Assembly: GCF_031127815.1 (NCBI RefSeq)
Contig: NZ_JARXHY010000015.1
Span: forward strand, 62,001-126,000
DNA length: 64,000 bases
Direction of reading: 5' to 3'
DNA from: Pelagicoccus sp. SDUM812003
GTDB lineage: Bacteria > Verrucomicrobiota > Verrucomicrobiia > Opitutales > Opitutaceae
A program made the position numbers and the translations under genes. The notes beneath the pieces are model-generated. The model was not told the origin of the DNA. It ran no database searches and was given only the letters and a program-made list of their open reading frames with translations. Shown in pieces: positions 47,472-57,716 of the stretch. The stretch's first letter is position 1, and every line of letters starts with the position of its first letter.

Positions 47472-48437
47472 CTAAATACCGTCCCCTCTTTTGCGTTCAG
47501 CGAAATAGGCCTTCGCCACCTCCGCATCCTTGGCGATCTGGGCCTTCAGCTCGTCCACGCCGGCGAACTTTCGCTCCTGACGGATAAACTGATGCCAGAC
47601 GACCTTCAACCGATGCCCGTAGTCGAACGGGCATTTCTCAAGGAGAAACACCTCCAGCAGCGGCTTGCTCGTCATCTCCACCGTAGGCCGGACTCCGAAA
47701 TTTGCGACTCCCATGTATTCGCGTTTCAGCGACACGTCCGAAACGGAAACCGCATAGACGCCATACGCCGGACGGAGGTCGCCTTCAAAGGGGAGGTTCA
47801 GGGTCGGAGCATCGATGGTCCGCCCCATGCGCTTGCCTTGGGTCACCGTTCCCAGACTGTAGTATTCGTAGCCCAGCAGAGCGTTCGCCTCTTCCAGATT
47901 TCCCAAGGTCAGCAGGTCGCGTATCCGCGTGCTACTGACGCGAGCCCCTCCATCGGCAAGACAGCCCACCGAAAACACGTCCACTCCAGCTGCCTCGCCG
48001 AGGGCGGCCAACTGCGGCATATCCCCGCTTCGCCCATTGCCAAAGCGCCAATTTTCGCCTGCGTGCACCGATCTCAGCTGCGGCACGAGCCGCTTCAAAT
48101 GGGACATGAACTCCTCCGCTTCGATGGAGGCGAAGGCATGAGTGAAGGCTTCCTCCACGATGAACTCCAGACCCAGCTCCGCCAGTTTGCGTCGCTTGAT
48201 CTCCGGACTGAGAATCATGCGGGACGGGGCGTCGGGACGAAACAAGCGGCTCGGATGCGGCCAGAACGTGAGAGCTCCGCAGACGCCGCCATCCTCTTTC
48301 GCCCGACGCTTGGCGGAGTCGATCACCATGCGGTGCCCGCGATGCACGCCGTCGAACATGCCCACCGCCAGGTGCACGGGACGATCGAAATTCGAATCGA
48401 GCGCGGCGAGGCTTTCGAATTGCAGGGCGGGCGACAT
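47472..48437 (-). CDS. ribF: Bifunctional riboflavin kinase / FAD synthetase
   Basis: Makes FMN from riboflavin and FAD from FMN. The 321-aa protein has an N-terminal nucleotidyltransferase domain with LAVGMFDGVHRGHRMVI (GxFDGxHxGH motif) and VSSTRIRDLLTLG, and a C-terminal riboflavin kinase domain with GTVTQGKRMGRTIDAPTLNL, AYGVYAVSV, NFGVRPTVEM and EVFLLE. The two domains follow the normal order and length. The start lies seven bases after the truB stop, so the two are likely co-translated; the truB-ribF pairing is common. A riboflavin (FMN) riboswitch is not evident. Confidence 0.96.
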   Translation of the reverse strand: MSPALQFESLAALDSNFDRPVHLAVGMFDGVHRGHRMVIDSAKRRAKEDGGVCGALTFWPHPSRLFRPDAPSRMILSPEIKRRKLAELGLEFIVEEAFTHAFASIEAEEFMSHLKRLVPQLRSVHAGENWRFGNGRSGDMPQLAALGEAAGVDVFSVGCLADGGARVSSTRIRDLLTLGNLEEANALLGYEYYSLGTVTQGKRMGRTIDAPTLNLPFEGDLRPAYGVYAVSVSDVSLKREYMGVANFGVRPTVEMTSKPLLEVFLLEKCPFDYGHRLKVVWHQFIRQERKFAGVDELKAQIAKDAEVAKAYFAERKRGDGI

Positions 48438-48444
48438 GGAGCGA

Positions 48445-49167
48445 CTAGAGCAAATTCTGCGGCATCGCTTCGTGCCCAGGGATTAGAATCGATTCGATCT
48501 CCGGAATCTCCATTTCCTTGAATCGATCCAGCTCCACCGCCTTGGAAGTGTTGAACTGATCCGAAGCGTCGCGTCGCAGCGCGGTCAAATGCGCCCCACA
48601 GCCGATCTTCTCTCCGAAATCGTTGGCAAGCGTGCGCACGTAGGTCCCCTTGGAACAATCCAGGCTGAAGTCGATCTCCGGCGATTCGAAGCGTGTGATG
48701 TCAAATCTGGATACGCGAATGAAGCGCGGCTCGCGCTCCACTTCCTGCCCCTTGCGGGCCATCTTGTAGAGACGCTGACCATTGATTTTCACCGCGGAAA
48801 ACATCGGCGGCGTCTGGTACTGATCGCCTACGAAGGTTTCCATAACCGCCCTGGCATCCGCTTCCGATAGTTGCGGCACTGGCTTGGTGCTGGTGACCTC
48901 TCCGTCCGCGTCCTGCGTATTGGTGGTCTCCCCAAGCTTGATGGTGCCGGAATAGGTCTTGTCCAAACTGGTCAGGTACTGCGAAAGCTTGGTCGCCTTG
49001 CCGACCAGGATAATCAGCAATCCCGTAGCCATCGGGTCCAACGTACCCGCGTGGCCAATACGCTTCATGCGCAGTTTCCTCCGCACCTGATCCACCACGT
49101 CGTGCGACGTCATGCCAGTGGGCTTGTCTATCAGCAAAATTCCTTCCAGATCCTTTTTCTGTTCCAT
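48445..49167 (-). CDS. truB: tRNA pseudouridine-55 synthase
   Basis: Converts U55 in the T-loop of tRNAs to pseudouridine. The 240-aa protein has [20 protein letters not shown], the catalytic Asp in [14 protein letters not shown], and [19 protein letters not shown]. It is short because the optional C-terminal PUA domain is missing, which is usual in bacterial TruB of this group. The ATG at 49167 is preceded by AAGGAG at good spacing. It is part of the nusA-infB-rbfA-DHH-truB-ribF block. Confidence 0.97.
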   Translation of the reverse strand: MEQKKDLEGILLIDKPTGMTSHDVVDQVRRKLRMKRIGHAGTLDPMATGLLIILVGKATKLSQYLTSLDKTYSGTIKLGETTNTQDADGEVTSTKPVPQLSEADARAVMETFVGDQYQTPPMFSAVKINGQRLYKMARKGQEVEREPRFIRVSRFDITRFESPEIDFSLDCSKGTYVRTLANDFGEKIGCGAHLTALRRDASDQFNTSKAVELDRFKEMEIPEIESILIPGHEAMPQNLL

Positions 49168-49220
49168 GAACGATCTCCTTCTCGCTATACGATTCGATTC
49201 AAATGGGTCTTCCGCCCTCC

Positions 49221-50225
49221 CTAGGTCTCGCTTAGCTCGACTTCCTTGATCCGCTTGACGATCGCTTGCACAACCAGCGGCTCGACCTCCTCCAACGACA
49301 GATCGGTGCTAAAGGCCGCAGCGCAGGCATGACCTCCCCCTCCGAACTGACGGGCGACCTGATCCACGCGGTAGTCCGCGTTTTCCGCTCTGAGGCTAGC
49401 CTTCACGGTTCGCTTTCGCTGCTCCAGATAGAGACCGACCTTGGCGCCGCGAATCGAGCGCGTGTAGTCGACGAACCCTTCAGTCTGCTCGTAGTCCGCC
49501 TCTGTATCCAAAAAGTCTTCACGCAGCAGCTTCCCTATGCCAAGCTTGCCTTCGAACTCGGTGCGCAAGCTAGCGAGGAAATGCTGCAAGAGCTTCAAGC
49601 GCGAAAACGGCTCGTTTTCGTAGAGCGATTGCGTGGTGATATGTGGGCGGGCACCGCGCTCCACGAGCCGGGCGCTCAGATCGAAGACTCGGCTGGACGT
49701 AGCGGCGTATCCAAACCGACCCGTATCGGTCATGATGCCGGTCAAAAGCGCCTGAGCGGCACAATCGTCGATGTCCCAGCCGAAGTCAAAGGCCAAGCCC
49801 GCGAGGATTTCACACGTGGCCGCCGTGGTCGCATCCACAATGTTCATACGAGCGAATTCCGTATTCGAAATGTGGTGATCGATATTGCCTAGAAAATTCG
49901 CGTCGCGGATCCACTGGCTGGCTTCGTTCCCCACCCGATTCTCGTCGGCGCAATCCACGAAGATCATTGGACTGCCATCCAGCGACTCCGGGCGAAGCAG
50001 CCCGATCGGTTCGTTTTCGTCGAGAAACGACAAGGCCTTCGGCACCGGATAAGCGTTGAGCGGGACCGCGTCCACGCCTTGCTGGCGCAGCAGACGCGTC
50101 AGGGCGATCTGCGAGCCGACGCAATCTCCGTCCGGACGAGCGTGGCCCAGGATCAAGACGCGGTCGTTCGCGATGCTGGCCAGCAACTCGCTAAAGGTTT
50201 CCGCCAGGTGTGGAAAATAACTCAT
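49221..50225 (-). CDS. DHH/DHHA1 phosphoesterase (NrnA-like oligoribonuclease)
   Basis: Degrades short RNA oligonucleotides and/or pAp, as known for NrnA. The 334-aa protein has the metal-binding motifs [18 protein letters not shown] and [11 protein letters not shown] (the DHH motif) and [11 protein letters not shown], then a DHHA1 domain ending in a Gly-rich block ([13 protein letters not shown]). The start codon overlaps the rbfA stop by four bases, so it is translationally coupled to rbfA. Placement after rbfA is common in many phyla. Exact substrate choice is not decided by sequence. Confidence 0.92.
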   Translation of the reverse strand: MSYFPHLAETFSELLASIANDRVLILGHARPDGDCVGSQIALTRLLRQQGVDAVPLNAYPVPKALSFLDENEPIGLLRPESLDGSPMIFVDCADENRVGNEASQWIRDANFLGNIDHHISNTEFARMNIVDATTAATCEILAGLAFDFGWDIDDCAAQALLTGIMTDTGRFGYAATSSRVFDLSARLVERGARPHITTQSLYENEPFSRLKLLQHFLASLRTEFEGKLGIGKLLREDFLDTEADYEQTEGFVDYTRSIRGAKVGLYLEQRKRTVKASLRAENADYRVDQVARQFGGGGHACAAAFSTDLSLEEVEPLVVQAIVKRIKEVELSET

Positions 50226-50599
50226 CGCTCGGAGCTGTCGCTCTCTTCCGGATCATCGTCGGAAAACTCCAATCCGTCGATCATCTCGTTCACGCGATTC
50301 GCCGCGAGGTTCTTCTCGTCGAAAACGAACTCCAGCTCCGGCATGTACTTGAGAACGATGCGGCGGCTGAGCTCGCGCTTGAACTGCGACTTCTTGGCGT
50401 CGAGAAAGCGCTGGGCCTTGCCGACCGAACTGTCCTTGGTCTCGATGACCGAAAAAAGCACCTTGGCGTTCTTGTTGTCCGGCGAGACATCCACCTCGGT
50501 GATGGTTATCATCACCGCGCTGCCCTTGAAGCGCGTGTGCAGGATGTCGCTGATCTCACGCTTCATCAGCTCCCCCACTCTGATCTTTCGATTGCTCAT
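50222..50599 (-). CDS. rbfA: Ribosome-binding factor A
   Basis: Binds the 30S subunit during 16S rRNA maturation and cold adaptation. The 125-aa protein shows the single KH-like RbfA domain: MSNRKIRVGELMKREISDIL at the start, VTITEVDVSPDNKNAKVLF in the middle and RRIVLKYMPELEFVFDEK near the end. The tail is acidic ([12 protein letters not shown]). It follows infB by 102 bases and overlaps the DHH phosphoesterase gene by four bases. Confidence 0.95.
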   Translation of the reverse strand: MSNRKIRVGELMKREISDILHTRFKGSAVMITITEVDVSPDNKNAKVLFSVIETKDSSVGKAQRFLDAKKSQFKRELSRRIVLKYMPELEFVFDEKNLAANRVNEMIDGLEFSDDDPEESDSSER

Positions 50600-50701
50600 A
50601 TGGATAAAGAGGTAGAAGCGGCTCTGGCCGCGAACCGTCTCAGATAGAAAGTAGGTTCGCGATCAAAGCCACTGCTACAGCGGTTGAAAAATGAAACGCT
50701 C

Positions 50702-53236
50702 TTAGAGGGACGGACGCACCTCGTGAACTTCGTAGATCTCGATCACGTCGCCCGGCTTGTAGTCGTTGAACTTCTCGATCTGAACACCGCACTCCGTACC
50801 GGCGCGCACTTCCTTCACGTCGTCCTTCACGCGGCGCAGGGTCTGAACCTTGCTTTCGATCAAGGACTCGCCACGGCGCAGGATGCGGGCGCTGGCGCCG
50901 TGCTGCACGCGGCCTTCGGTGACCAGACAGCCCGCCACGAAGCCCTTGGCGATCGGGAAAACGGCTCGAACCTCGGCGGCTCCGATCTTGTTCTCGCGGT
51001 ATTCCGGATCGAGCATCTCGACCATGTCCTCATGCACGCGATCGATGAGCTCGTAAATGACCTGGTAGCTCGAAATCTTCACCGCATGGTGCTTGGCGAC
51101 CGCTGCCACGCCGTTGTCCATGCGCACATTGAAACCGATGATTTCGGCTCCGCCGGCGCTGGCTTTCTGCACGTCGCTCTTGTTGATCACGCCCACGCCC
51201 TTGCCGATGACCTCGAGAGCGACCTTGTCGCTCTTGATGCCCTTGAGAGCTTGGATGATCGCCTCAACCGAGCCGAAGGTGTCGCCCTTGACGATGAGGC
51301 GAAGCGTCTTCTTCTGCGTCTTGGCGATTGCCGCGAAGAGCTTTTCCTGAGCGGACATGCCGCTGGTGGCTTCCTCTTCCGCGGCCGCTAGCTCAGCTTT
51401 GATTTCGATCTCGTTCTCAGCCGCGGTGGCCTTGGCCTCCTTTTCGTTCTTCACGGTGACAAAGGTCGCACCGCAATCCGGCGTGTCGGACCAGCCGATG
51501 ACGCGCACCGGCGTGGACGGCGGGGCCTTCTTGATCGGTTTTCCATACTCGTTGAGCATGGCTTTGACCTTGGTGTAGCAATGCCCGCACACCAGGGCGT
51601 CGCCCACCTTGAGGGTGCCGCCTTGGATGATAACAGTCGCCGTGGAGCCACGACCGACTTCCACCGCCGCTTCGATGATGATGCCCTCGGCCGCCTTCTG
51701 CGGGTTGGCCTTGAGCTCCAATACCTCCGCTTGCAGCAGCACCATGTCGAGCAGGTCGTCGATGCCCTGCCCCTTGATGGCGGAAACTTCCACGCAAATG
51801 GTCTGGCCGCCCCAATCTTCGGAGGCGATGCCGCGCTCCTGCATCTGCTGCTTCACGCGATCCACATTGGCCCCCTTGGTGTCGATCTTGTTGATCGCCA
51901 CGATGGGCTGCACGCCGGACTTCTGAATGAACTTCAGGGCCTCGTCGGTCTGCGGCATGAAGCCGTCGTCCGCCGCCACCACGAGAATGGCGATGTCGGT
52001 GACGTCCGCTCCGCGAGCTCGCATGGCGTTGAAGGCTTCGTGGCCCGGGGTGTCGAGAAAAGTGATCTTGTGGTCGTTGTGCTCGACCTGGTAGGCCCCG
52101 ATGTGCTGGGTGATGCCGCCGGCTTCGCCCTTGGTCACGTTGGCCTTGCGAATGTAGTCGAGCAGAGAGGTCTTGCCGTGGTCGACGTGGCCCATGATGC
52201 AGACCACCGGCGGTCGGTGCTCAAGCAGCTCGGATTCGTCGACGACCTTCTCCTCCTTCTTCTTTTTCTTCTGCCCTTCGCCACGATGGCGGATCTCCAG
52301 CAGGTAGCCGTGCTTGGCCGCCAAATCGCTAGCGACCTTCTCGTCCAGGCTCTGGTTGATGGATGCGAAAATGCCCATCTCCATGAGCTCCGAAATGAGC
52401 TTGAAAGGCTTGAGGCCAATTTCATTGGCGAAATCGCGCACCACGATCGGCGGCTTCAAAACGATCTGCCTGATCTCGTCGGACTGGCCATCGCTGGCTT
52501 CCGGCTTCTCCGCCGCTGCAGGCGGAGCCATGGAGGCAGGACTGGCGTTGCCCGGGCCCTTGGGACCGCCTGGCGAGACGGGTGGCGGACCTGCCTTGGG
52601 CGGAGCCGGCGGGGCCGGTGGGCCCGAGGGGGCGCTCGCCGCTGGCGCGGCTGGAGGAGCGGCCGGCCTGGGAGCCGGCGGGGCCGGAGCCTTGGGAGGG
52701 CTGGACGGTTCCGCCGTGGGGGCGGGACGCACGCCTGGATTGCGCGGCGGCGCCGCGGGAGCGGGCGCTGCGGGAGCAGGCTTGACCGGCGGCGGCGCCA
52801 TGCGGCTGGGGCTTCCCGCAGGGGGAGGCGCCATCGGCGGCGGAGCAGCTGGCTTGGGAGCCTGAGGCGCTGGCGGAGACGGGGGAGCCGGCGGAGCGGC
52901 AGGCGGGGCTTTCGCCGCTTCGGCCGCCTTTTTCGCCTGTTCCTTCTCCTTCTCGAGATCTTCCTTGCTCTTCACAAAGGAAGAAATCGATGGAGCGGCC
53001 GGCGGTTGCGATGCCTCGCTCCCGCTTTCCTTAGCCGTCGCTTCAGGAGCTTGCTTTTCTTCCTCCTTTTCTGCGGAAGCTTGGTTGGCGAATTCGTCCT
53101 TGATCGAATCCGCTGAGATGTTGTCGATCGTGCTGGAGGCGCTCTTGACCGCGAAGCCGCGCTCGCGCAACAGCTCGATCAGCTCGCCATTTTCCATGCC
53201 GATTTCTTTAGACAACTGGTAGATTCTTACGCTCAT
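50702..53236 (-). CDS. infB: Translation initiation factor IF-2
   Basis: GTPase that brings initiator fMet-tRNA to the 30S subunit. The 844-aa protein has an IF2-N domain ([20 protein letters not shown]), a long linker (about 70-250) dominated by Pro and Ala blocks, a second IF2-N-like helix pair ([19 protein letters not shown]), and the G domain with G1 [18 protein letters not shown]3 DTPGHEAF and G4 NKID. C1 and C2 domains complete it, ending [16 protein letters not shown]. The Pro/Ala linker is low complexity, as in many IF-2 proteins of high-GC bacteria. It follows nusA by 79 bases. Confidence 0.98.
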   Translation of the reverse strand: MSVRIYQLSKEIGMENGELIELLRERGFAVKSASSTIDNISADSIKDEFANQASAEKEEEKQAPEATAKESGSEASQPPAAPSISSFVKSKEDLEKEKEQAKKAAEAAKAPPAAPPAPPSPPAPQAPKPAAPPPMAPPPAGSPSRMAPPPVKPAPAAPAPAAPPRNPGVRPAPTAEPSSPPKAPAPPAPRPAAPPAAPAASAPSGPPAPPAPPKAGPPPVSPGGPKGPGNASPASMAPPAAAEKPEASDGQSDEIRQIVLKPPIVVRDFANEIGLKPFKLISELMEMGIFASINQSLDEKVASDLAAKHGYLLEIRHRGEGQKKKKKEEKVVDESELLEHRPPVVCIMGHVDHGKTSLLDYIRKANVTKGEAGGITQHIGAYQVEHNDHKITFLDTPGHEAFNAMRARGADVTDIAILVVAADDGFMPQTDEALKFIQKSGVQPIVAINKIDTKGANVDRVKQQMQERGIASEDWGGQTICVEVSAIKGQGIDDLLDMVLLQAEVLELKANPQKAAEGIIIEAAVEVGRGSTATVIIQGGTLKVGDALVCGHCYTKVKAMLNEYGKPIKKAPPSTPVRVIGWSDTPDCGATFVTVKNEKEAKATAAENEIEIKAELAAAEEEATSGMSAQEKLFAAIAKTQKKTLRLIVKGDTFGSVEAIIQALKGIKSDKVALEVIGKGVGVINKSDVQKASAGGAEIIGFNVRMDNGVAAVAKHHAVKISSYQVIYELIDRVHEDMVEMLDPEYRENKIGAAEVRAVFPIAKGFVAGCLVTEGRVQHGASARILRRGESLIESKVQTLRRVKDDVKEVRAGTECGVQIEKFNDYKPGDVIEIYEVHEVRPSL

Positions 53237-53315
53237 GCAGTAAACTGGGTGTCGCTATTTGCTAGGGGAGTAGGGAGGAAATTTAGGTACAGGTGACGTC
53301 AGGCCGACGAGAGGA

Positions 53316-54575
53316 TCAGGATGAGATGTTTTGCGATGCCAGGAATTGCTTGGCCTTGGCCAGGATGTCCGCGGACTCCTGCTCGCTGAATCCCATTTCC
53401 ACCAGGTCGTCCGCCTCGACGTCGAGGAAGAGTTCCGGGCTGATAAGTCCGTTGTTGACGAGGCGCTCCGCCGTAGCCGGATCGATGCCTTCGATCTGAT
53501 TCAGACCTTCCGCCGCTGCAGCTTGCTTGGCCTCGAGGGTGACTTCCTTCACTTCCTCCTTCATAATGTCAATCTTCCAACCGACGAGCTTGGAGGTGAG
53601 GCGGGCGTTCTGGCCCTTCCGGCCAATGGCGATGGCGAGGTCGTCCTCGGAAACTTCGATCGTGATGCGGCGGTTGCGCTCGTCCATGATCACGTTGCGT
53701 GGGATCGCTGGCTTGAGCGCTTCGAGAGCCATCTCCTTGGGATCCTCGAAATAACGAATGATGTCGATCTTCTCGCCACCCAACTCGCGCACGATGCTCT
53801 TGACCCGAGCTCCACGAGCCCCGACGCAGGCCCCGACGGGATCGACCTTGGGGTCGCTGGAAGTGACCGCGATCTTAGTGCGGTAGCCCGGCTCGCGGGA
53901 GAAGGCTTCGATCTTCACCGTGCCGTCCGCGATCTCCGTGACCTCGAGCTCGAAGAGGCGCAGTACGAACTTGGCATTGGAGCGGCTGAGGATCAGCTCC
54001 GGCCCGCGATTGGTGGCCTCGATTTTCAAAAGGTAGCAGCGGATGCGCTCGCCCGGGGCGTAGTCCTCGCCGGGAACCTGGTCGCGCGATGGCATCATGG
54101 CTTCCGCCTTGCCGAGATCGACGATCAGATCGCCGCGCTCGCGACGGCGCACGATGCCGCTCACGATGTCGCCCACCTGATCCTTGAAATCGTCGTAGAT
54201 GCGCTCCTTCTCGAACTGACGAAGGCGCTGCATGATCGCTTGACGAGCGGTCTGGGCCGCGATGCGTCCAAGATAAGCAGGGTCGATATCCTTCTCGTAG
54301 ACGTCACCGATGTTGAAGGTATCGTCGACCTGGCGGGCCTTTTCCAAGGAAATCTCCGTCTTCGGATCGCTCACGGAATCGACCACATCGAGCAGCGCCC
54401 AAGCCTGCATCTTACCATTTTTCGGATCGATGGTAATCTTCAGCTCCTGTCCAGCGTTAACGCCCTTCGCCGCGGCGTTCTTAATAGCCGTGATGATCGC
54501 GGAGATCATGTCCTCACGACCGATCCCCTTCTCCTTTTCCATGTACTCAAGGACTGAAAGAATTTCGCTGCTCAT
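53316..54575 (-). CDS. nusA: Transcription termination/antitermination factor NusA
   Basis: Binds RNA polymerase and modulates pausing, termination and antitermination. The 419-aa protein has an N-terminal RNA polymerase-binding domain ([20 protein letters not shown]), an S1 domain ([22 protein letters not shown]), two KH domains ([19 protein letters not shown] and [20 protein letters not shown]) and one C-terminal helix-hairpin-helix repeat ([19 protein letters not shown]). It heads the infB block on the minus strand. rimP, the usual upstream partner, is absent here. A terminator-like hairpin stands directly before its start. Confidence 0.97.
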   Translation of the reverse strand: MSSEILSVLEYMEKEKGIGREDMISAIITAIKNAAAKGVNAGQELKITIDPKNGKMQAWALLDVVDSVSDPKTEISLEKARQVDDTFNIGDVYEKDIDPAYLGRIAAQTARQAIMQRLRQFEKERIYDDFKDQVGDIVSGIVRRRERGDLIVDLGKAEAMMPSRDQVPGEDYAPGERIRCYLLKIEATNRGPELILSRSNAKFVLRLFELEVTEIADGTVKIEAFSREPGYRTKIAVTSSDPKVDPVGACVGARGARVKSIVRELGGEKIDIIRYFEDPKEMALEALKPAIPRNVIMDERNRRITIEVSEDDLAIAIGRKGQNARLTSKLVGWKIDIMKEEVKEVTLEAKQAAAAEGLNQIEGIDPATAERLVNNGLISPELFLDVEADDLVEMGFSEQESADILAKAKQFLASQNISS

Positions 54576-54597
54576 GCTTGTGGTTGGTATCTAATTG

Positions 54598-54626
54598 AAA
54601 AAAAAAGCGGGTCGGCGACCCACTTT
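54598..54626 (-). terminator. Terminator-like hairpin immediately upstream of nusA
   Basis: On the minus strand GGGTC and GACCC (plus-strand 54609-54613 and 54617-54621) form a stem around a 3-base loop, extended by an A/T-rich stem with one mismatch. Nine T follow (54598-54606). It ends 23 bases before the nusA ATG, so transcripts starting upstream would be attenuated before nusA. It could be an autoregulatory attenuator or the end of an upstream small transcript. Confidence 0.55.
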
Positions 54627-54737
54627 CAAAGAAATTGAAATTGTGAAGCGGGCAATAAATTTCCCGCAATAGATAAAGTCAAGCATGGCTTAGGAGCAGC
54701 CGTCCCTGCATTATTAGAACAGCTCCGCCTACTCCGG

Positions 54738-54760
54738 TGGTGGAGCAGGACCTCCGGGCA
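54738..54760. repeat. 23-nt dispersed repeat, copy 2
   Basis: Matches the repeat at 41599-41621 at 22 of 23 positions (A in place of G at the tenth base). It lies in noncoding DNA 118 bases before the end of the DUF2851 gene. Confidence 0.55.
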
Positions 54761-54877
54761 GGATCTCCCAACCCCAAATCCACCCTCTCGTAGCCGCGAT
54801 TTTGCAAAACGCGCGCCCCTCCCAAAACGCGCTCCACTCCCTGCGCCAACCCTCACACCCCCCTTCGATCTTCCCTC

Positions 54878-56113
54878 TTAAACGTTACTTTTTCCTTCTT
54901 CAATTCCTCTCATTCCCAACATCCCCTGCAGCCAGCCGTTTCCCATCGGAAAGCGACGCGGCTCCAGCACATGCGCCTGACGCAGCGAACGGGCCATCTC
55001 CGACGGACCGTCGCCCATCGGCCAATGAAACCAAAACGGAAAGCAATCGCAGCCAAGCTCCGCTTCCACCAAGGGAAGAAACCCGTCGCAAATCAGCGTA
55101 TTAGCCCGGGCTCCTCCCACCGATCGAGCCAGCACCAGCTCCGTCAGGCGATCCCCCAGCTCGGCGATGCCCAACTCCCTGCGGAGAACGGCGCTGCCCC
55201 AGTCCGTTTCCTGAACCGGCAAGCTCGATCCCTGGCAAAACGCCTGATTCCCAAATTCCGCCAGCAAGTCCGGCCAGCATGGGCGCGTCCTCACCCAGGC
55301 AAGGTACTGCTGCAACCGCAGGCGCGGGTGATTCGCCGGACGGCTTCCCCGCGGTCGCCAACGATCTCCCCCCGCCAGCCATAGAGCATCCGCATCCACC
55401 GACCCATCGAGCAGCCCCAGCAAAGGGAAACGCTCCGCCACCATCAGCATGGGCACCCGATTTCGCGCGTAGCCCAGCACCTCCAAAGCCGTCTGGTGAC
55501 AGGCCCCCTCCCAGCCGAGACGCTCGATGCGCTTGGCTGCGAAATAGCGCTTCGCCCGCCAACGCTCCCGAGCTCGCTCCACCAAATACAAACGCCGCTC
55601 CTCGCGGCCCCGTTCCATCAATCGCTCCACTTGCTCGCTGAAACGCACTCCCGTCGAAGCGATGATCGAGTCGTCGCAAGCGTATTCCTCCAGCGAATAC
55701 CAAAGCGCAGGCATCAGGGCGGCGCATTCCAACAGGTCGCCATTCTCCTTGAAAACCGGCCGATCGCGAGAACGCGGCGGATGGTAGACCACATGCAGGG
55801 CCACCTTGTTGTAGCCCGCGTCAAACTGATGACCGTGAGCATTCCAATCGCCCAGGCAAAAGTGCACCTCCACATCGCCAACCACCCGTTCCCCATCTAC
55901 CAGCAAGCGAGCATCGAGAAAATCGGGGCCATCGAGGCGATTCCAAACCCCTGGCGATTCCACCACGATCGACCGGCCCGCCCGATCGCAAAGCCGCTCC
56001 TGGTCAAAGGCTCCCTCCAGCCAAATGCGCTGCAACACCAGCTCGCTGACCTGAAAGGGTCCATACGGCCCGTGAAATTCCTCAACCGACAAGGAACCGG
56101 ACGAAATCGACAT
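54878..56113 (-). CDS. DUF2851 family protein
   Basis: A 411-aa cytoplasmic protein of the DUF2851 family, whose molecular function is not established. Visible family features are an N-terminal block with NRLDGPDFLDARLLVDGERV and GDVEVHFCLGDWNAHGHQFD, the His-rich VALHVVYHPP, and a helical C-terminal half rich in Arg and Trp (RARERWRAKRYFAAKRIERL). No signal peptide or membrane helix is seen. The start ATG at 56113 gives MSISSGSLSVEEF. It stands apart from the nusA block by 302 bases. The acidic/His motif pattern would fit a nuclease-like fold, but I do not claim activity. Confidence 0.82.
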   Translation of the reverse strand: MSISSGSLSVEEFHGPYGPFQVSELVLQRIWLEGAFDQERLCDRAGRSIVVESPGVWNRLDGPDFLDARLLVDGERVVGDVEVHFCLGDWNAHGHQFDAGYNKVALHVVYHPPRSRDRPVFKENGDLLECAALMPALWYSLEEYACDDSIIASTGVRFSEQVERLMERGREERRLYLVERARERWRAKRYFAAKRIERLGWEGACHQTALEVLGYARNRVPMLMVAERFPLLGLLDGSVDADALWLAGGDRWRPRGSRPANHPRLRLQQYLAWVRTRPCWPDLLAEFGNQAFCQGSSLPVQETDWGSAVLRRELGIAELGDRLTELVLARSVGGARANTLICDGFLPLVEAELGCDCFPFWFHWPMGDGPSEMARSLRQAHVLEPRRFPMGNGWLQGMLGMRGIEEGKSNV

Positions 56114-56249
56114 TCAAAGATGGGTTTAGGGTAACAAGATAGGATTCGACCCAACTCTAAATCCTCGCACGCGCCACGCCCAAGCAAAAAACGCTTGCCC
56201 GCCCTCATCACCTCAAAAGCTCCCCCTCCCACCGCGCCCTCCCTCTCCT

Positions 56250-56285
56250 GCAACGTTTCTTTGCAACCTCGCAAAAAAGAGTTGC
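56250..56285. promoter_or_regulatory. Palindromic element related to the one between the GH26 genes
   Basis: GCAACGTTTCTTTGC (56250-56264) and GCAAAAAAGAGTTGC (56271-56285) form an imperfect inverted repeat with a 6-base loop. Bases 56261-56283 match 43537-43559 at 21 of 23 positions. It sits 137 bases upstream of the DUF2851 gene and 81 bases upstream of the small membrane protein gene, in their divergent promoter region. Confidence 0.45.
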
Positions 56286-56366
56286 CAGACGGGCCATCTC
56301 GCCGAGGCGCCGAAAAAATTAACGTGACTTTCGACGCCTCGTCGTGGCAATGATCCGAACGAGAGC

Positions 56367-56615
56367 ATGACCCAGCAAAACGATCCAAAGTGGGAAGTCG
56401 TCGACGAAATTCCCGGCGAACGCCCCAAAGAAGCGCCGTCTCAGCCCGCCAAAACACCGCTATTCAAGCGAAAAACCCTATGGCTGGGAGTCGGAATCGG
56501 AGTGGCGCTCGTCTTCGCCATACCCGTTCTGCGAATCCTCGCCGGCAACCTGATCCGCGCCTGGTGGCTCTGGCTGCCCATCGCCGCCTACTACCTGTAC
56601 CGCCGTCTCAGGTAG
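56367..56615 (+). CDS. Small membrane protein of unknown function
   Basis: An 82-aa protein with a polar, Pro/Glu-rich N-terminal third (MTQQNDPKWEVVDEIPGERP), a basic stop (LFKRKTLW) and then two closely spaced hydrophobic segments (LGVGIGVALVFAIPVLRILA and IRAWWLWLPIAAYYLY) before the basic end RRLR. No family is recognised. It is divergent from the DUF2851 gene, with 253 bases between starts. The basic flanks suggest the N-terminus is cytoplasmic. Confidence 0.6.
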   Translation: MTQQNDPKWEVVDEIPGERPKEAPSQPAKTPLFKRKTLWLGVGIGVALVFAIPVLRILAGNLIRAWWLWLPIAAYYLYRRLR

Positions 56616-56702
56616 GGCTCGTCCGCCGCGGCGAGCCTCCCTCCAGCGATCAACCTCATTCTGCCGCAGCATCCCGCTCGCGCAGCGATCATTCCCATTT
56701 CC

Positions 56703-56824
56703 ACTCCTGTAGGTCGGAGCGCCGACCCGATACCCCCAAAAGTCGCCTCAGCGCCCCGCCCCACATGAAAGGTGGCGCTCGACGTCCCCGGCGGGCGCGA
56801 AAAGATGGGCAACCGCCAAGAACG
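56703..56824. repeat. REP-like intergenic repeat, copy 1
   Basis: Starts with CTGTAGGTCGG and its inverted partner CCGACC (stem GGTCGG/CCGACC), then about 45 variable bases, then a conserved block beginning AAAGGTGGCGC and containing CGACGTC and CCGGCG, ending near GGGCAACCGCC. Copy 2 shares both conserved blocks in the same order and spacing. Confidence 0.65.
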
Positions 56825-56935
56825 CGAAGGTCACGAAGCTGCTTTGCGAATTGCTGGTTTGGCTGAGGAAGGGGCTGATGTCCACTGGCTTCGAGAGAGG
56901 GGGAATTGCCACAAAAAAGCCTCAAACGATCCGCA

Positions 56936-57062
56936 CTCCTACCTGTAGGTCGGGGCGCCGACCCGCCCCCCTTTACAACTCACCGCCACGTCCTTCAAGG
57001 GTGTGCAAAGGTGGCGCACGACGTCTCCGGCGAGCGTAAGAAGATTGGCAACCGCCGAGGCC
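56936..57062. repeat. REP-like intergenic repeat, copy 2
   Basis: Same architecture as copy 1: hairpin GTAGGTCGGGGCGCCGACC, a variable middle, then AAAGGTGGCGC, ACGACGTCTCCGGCG and TTGGCAACCGCC. The two copies are in direct orientation 233 bases apart. Divergence in the middle but not at the ends suggests that the ends are the functional parts, as in REP/BIME elements. Confidence 0.65.
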
Positions 57063-57186
57063 ACCAAAAGGCCCCAAAATGTCGAATTTGTTGTAGGCCG
57101 CCGCGCCAAATGAATCACCTCGCCGCGTCGATCTACAAATCGATCCAAACGCCCTTACGCTCCTCGACAAGGCGTCAAATGGCGGA

Positions 57187-57547
<361 letters not shown>

Positions 57548-57552
57548 ATTGG

Positions 57553-57602
57553 TCTAGGCGAAACAGGAAGTTCCGCCCTACGTTTTGTCAACCGCTGATT
57601 CC
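57553..57602. repeat. Direct repeat copy 1, 5' flank of tRNA-Ser
   Basis: About 50 bases starting TCTAGGCGAAACAGGA and containing CCCTACGTTTTGTCAA, six bases upstream of the tRNA 5' end (minus strand). A related sequence is at 57666-57716; the shared core is GGCGAAA, AGGA, GCCCT and TTTTGTCAA. Confidence 0.5.
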
Positions 57603-57665
57603 GATCGCACCCTTCCATTGTTTCGCTTACGCTCAAATGTCGGCTACGCTTCGGAACTCCGCTGA

Positions 57666-57716
57666 TCTGGGCGAAAGAGGACGTTTGGCCCTGCCTTTTG
57701 TCAATCTCAGATTGCC
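57666..57716. repeat. Direct repeat copy 2
   Basis: Second copy of the 57553-57602 repeat (TCTGGGCGAAAGAGGA, then CCCTGCCTTTTGTCAA). The start-to-start distance is 113 bases. The pair may reflect duplication of the tRNA upstream region. Confidence 0.5.

Larger units (their letters stand above)
54576..54877. other. Region upstream of nusA with hairpins and repeat copy 2
   Basis: A 302-base noncoding stretch. Besides the terminator-like hairpin before nusA (54598-54626) it has a second inverted repeat (GCGGG/CCCGC around 54647-54667) and one copy of the 23-nt dispersed repeat (54738-54760). No tRNA or rimP-like frame is present in the usual position before nusA. The nusA promoter must lie here, but no clear -35/-10 pair is visible. 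Confidence 0.45.

Noticed and set aside
51581-53116. 511-aa plus-strand open frame
   Set aside because: Antisense to infB; its Arg/Gly-rich half mirrors the Pro/Ala linker.
53331-54557. 408-aa plus-strand open frame
   Set aside because: Antisense to nusA over its whole length.
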